A stretch of 7,524 nucleotides of DNA. Origin: Candidatus Krumholzibacteriia bacterium. Lineage in GTDB: Bacteria; Krumholzibacteriota; Krumholzibacteriia; LZORAL124-64-63. The number at the start of each line of letters is the position of its first letter. Position 1 is the stretch's first letter. A model generated the notes under the pieces. The model was not told the origin of the DNA and ran no database searches. It saw nothing but the letters and a program-made list of their open reading frames with translations. Shown piece by piece: positions 6,372 through 7,524 of the stretch. Made by a program: the position numbers and the translations under genes. The DNA lies in the NCBI GenBank assembly GCA_014859985.1, contig JACZKN010000192.1, positions 1 to 7,524 of the forward strand. Reading direction: 5' to 3'.

Positions 6372-6393
6372 GCGCCGCCCCGCGGGGCGGCGC
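6372..6393 (-). promoter_or_regulatory. 22-base perfect palindrome between flgD and flgE
   Basis: The sequence from 6372 to 6393 equals its own reverse complement (arms GCGCCGCCC and GGGCGGCGC around CGCG). As RNA it would form a nine-pair all-GC stem with a four-base loop. It starts six bases after the flgD stop and ends 10 bases before the flgE ribosome site. No U-run follows, so it is not a typical terminator; an mRNA stability or processing element, or a partial attenuator, is more plausible. As DNA it could also be a binding site for a symmetric regulator. Confidence 0.55.
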
Positions 6394-6399
6394 GCGACC

Positions 6400-7050
6400 T
6401 CAGCTGACCTTGTAGATATCCGAGACGGGGAATTCGCGGCCGCCGACCATGACGACCGCGACATTGTTCACGTAGCGCAGGCCCTCCACCGGGCCGGTCA
6501 TCAGCGTGGTGAAGGGCACCTCGGCGTCGCCGTTGAGCACCTGCACCGAGATCGTGTAGGCGCCGTCCGGGGCGAGCGCGCCGTCGGCCAGCTTGCCGTC
6601 CCAGGTCACGCTGTTGAGGCCGGACTTCACGTCCTCCTGGTAGGTCCGCACCACCCTGCCGGTGGCGTCGGTCACCGAGATCACCGCGCGGCCGGGTCCC
6701 TGGCTGGCGATCATGGTCTCGGTGGCCTCGCCGCCGCTGAGGGTCAGGCCGTTGCCCTCGACGGTGACGTTCTTGCCCACCAGGCCCAGCATCGCGGTGT
6801 TGTTGATGGCCTGGGCCATCAGCAGGTTCTCGTCCAGCTTCGCGCTCTGGGCCTGCATCTCCTCCAGCATGGTGAACTGGGTGATCTGGCCCGTGAATTC
6901 GGCGTTGTCCATGGGGCTGAGCGGGTCCTGGTTCTGGATCTGCGCCACCAGCAGCTGCATGAAGTCGAGCTTGCCGATGTTGGCGTAGTCCCGCGCCGGT
7001 GCGCCCGCGACCGTCCCGTGGCCGTCGGTGATGCCCTGGATGTAGCTCAT
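6400..7050 (-). CDS. flgD: FlgD, hook cap / hook assembly protein
   Basis: FlgD forms the cap that guides FlgE polymerisation and is later replaced by the hook-filament junction. The product is 216 residues, a normal length. The conserved N-terminal export and assembly region is at about 28-66: LDFMQLLVAQIQNQDPLSPM (28-47), NAEFTGQITQFTMLEEMQ (49-66). A Gln/Leu/Asn-rich helix follows. The C-terminal half holds the Tudor-like and FlgD Ig-like parts, with VISVTDATGRVVRTY (123-137), SGLNSVTWDG (143-152), PDGAYTISV (161-169) and a C-terminal strand region ending EFPVSDIYKVS. The ATG directly abuts the fliK stop (TAGATG), with GGAGG (7058-7062) seven bases upstream inside the fliK end, so tight coupling to fliK is likely. 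A 49-base gap holding a palindrome separates it from flgE. Confidence 0.96.
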   Translation of the reverse strand: MSYIQGITDGHGTVAGAPARDYANIGKLDFMQLLVAQIQNQDPLSPMDNAEFTGQITQFTMLEEMQAQSAKLDENLLMAQAINNTAMLGLVGKNVTVEGNGLTLSGGEATETMIASQGPGRAVISVTDATGRVVRTYQEDVKSGLNSVTWDGKLADGALAPDGAYTISVQVLNGDAEVPFTTLMTGPVEGLRYVNNVAVVMVGGREFPVSDIYKVS

Positions 7051-7524
7051 CTAGCGTCCTCCCTTGGCCAGGTCGGCCCAGGCCTCGGCGGTGGTTCCGG
7101 GCTGGCGGCGCGGCTGCCGTCCGCCACCCTGCCCGTCCTGGGAACGGGTCTGGCCGTCGCGGCGCTCGTCCTGGCGCGCATCCGGCCGTTCGGTGCGCTG
7201 GCTGCCGCCGTCGCGCAGCTCGACGCGGATCTCCACGGTCTGGAAGCGGTCCCCGCGCCGCAGGATGCTCTCGCTCAGGTCGTCCAGGCCCTCGCGCAGC
7301 GCCTGGCCGGCGGCCGCGGCGCTGGCCGTCAGGGTCACCGTGAGGTGGTTGCCCTGGGCGTCGAAGCGCGCGTCAACCCGGCCGAGGGACTCCGGATCCA
7401 GGCGCAGGGTCACCACCTGCCCGCCCCCCGGACGCTCCAGCGCGGCCGCCAGGCCGCGGGCCACCTGCTGGGGCACCGTGCGTGCGGCCGCGTCCGCGGC
7501 CGGGCTCCCGAAGGAATGGCCGCC
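7051..7524 (-). CDS. fliK: FliK, hook-length control protein (C-terminal part, runs off right edge)
   Basis: FliK measures hook length and switches export specificity by contacting FlhB through its C-terminal domain. The frame is open to the right edge, giving 157 visible residues. The GTG at 7474-7476 is read here as an internal valine codon, not a start. The FliK C-terminal domain (Flg_hook family) is visible at about residues 31-100 of the visible part: VVTLRLDPESLGRVDARFDA, HLTVTLTAS, ALREGLDDLSESILRRGDRF, then VEIRVEL. The LxLxPExLGxV signature is the main evidence. After it comes a tail of about 50 residues rich in Arg, Asp, Gln and Gly, ending EAWADLAKGGR. FliK sequences are weakly conserved outside this domain, but position directly before flgD supports the call. 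The stop TAG abuts the flgD ATG. Confidence 0.9.
   Translation of the reverse strand, partial: GGHSFGSPAADAAARTVPQQVARGLAAALERPGGGQVVTLRLDPESLGRVDARFDAQGNHLTVTLTASAAAAGQALREGLDDLSESILRRGDRFQTVEIRVELRDGGSQRTERPDARQDERRDGQTRSQDGQGGGRQPRRQPGTTAEAWADLAKGGR

Noticed and set aside
4080..6407. A 775-codon open frame on the plus strand, antisense to flgE and part of flbD
   Set aside because: It has the same artefactual composition (Gly, Ala, Val, His, Gln), exactly opposite a well-conserved flgE, and no plausible domain.
6351..6464. A 38-residue N-terminal extension of FlgE
   Set aside because: It overlaps flgD, reads through the palindrome and is Ser/Arg-rich. The conserved FlgE start MFKSLYSGVSG with its own ribosome site lies at 6350.
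1..7524. Mobile elements, CRISPR arrays, tRNA/rRNA, or a foreign insert in the operon
   Set aside because: I saw no transposase, recombinase, spaced direct repeats or RNA gene signatures. Composition is uniform and every gene has a flagellar identity.

Overview
The window is a strongly GC-rich piece of a bacterial flagellar gene cluster. Every gene lies on the minus strand, in one tightly packed head-to-tail run. In transcription order (high to low coordinates) it holds: the 3' end of fliK (hook-length control), flgD (hook cap), flgE (hook protein, unusually long), flbD (small SwrD/FlbD-family protein), motA and motB (stator), fliL (stator-associated), fliM and fliN (C-ring switch), and the 5' part of fliO (export-gate assembly). 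fliK runs off the right edge and fliO runs off the left edge. No gene-free stretch exceeds 100 bases, and there are no RNA genes, mobile elements or CRISPR arrays.

Gene order and content (fliK-flgD-flgE-flbD-motA-motB-fliL-fliM-fliN-fliO) match the long fla/che-type operon known from spirochetes and, with variations, Firmicutes and several deep-branching Gram-negative phyla. The very high GC content, the MotB OmpA-like peptidoglycan anchor and the long FlgE fit a GC-rich Gram-negative bacterium of a lineage that keeps this order. The sequence alone does not settle the phylum.

The products form a functional series. FliK and FlgD control hook polymerisation and FlgE is the hook itself. FlbD sits directly before the stator genes MotA/MotB, whose membrane residues resemble the sodium-driven PomA/PomB and MotP/MotS type. 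FliL tunes the stator, FliM/FliN form the switch ring, and FliO starts the export-gate genes that presumably continue beyond the left edge (fliP, fliQ, fliR expected). Spacing is mostly 0-50 bases with Shine-Dalgarno sequences embedded in or next to the preceding gene's end, so translation is probably coupled along much of the operon.

The points that most deserve a second look are these. FlgE carries an insertion of about 260 residues that looks like two copies of one module. The FliM N-terminus lacks a recognisable CheY-binding peptide, and its start cannot lie further upstream. Strong inverted repeats flank flgE on both sides, and the downstream one can form two mutually exclusive hairpins. 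The MotA/MotB residues point to sodium. I found no convincing wholly new system; this is a recognisable flagellar operon with several unusual details.
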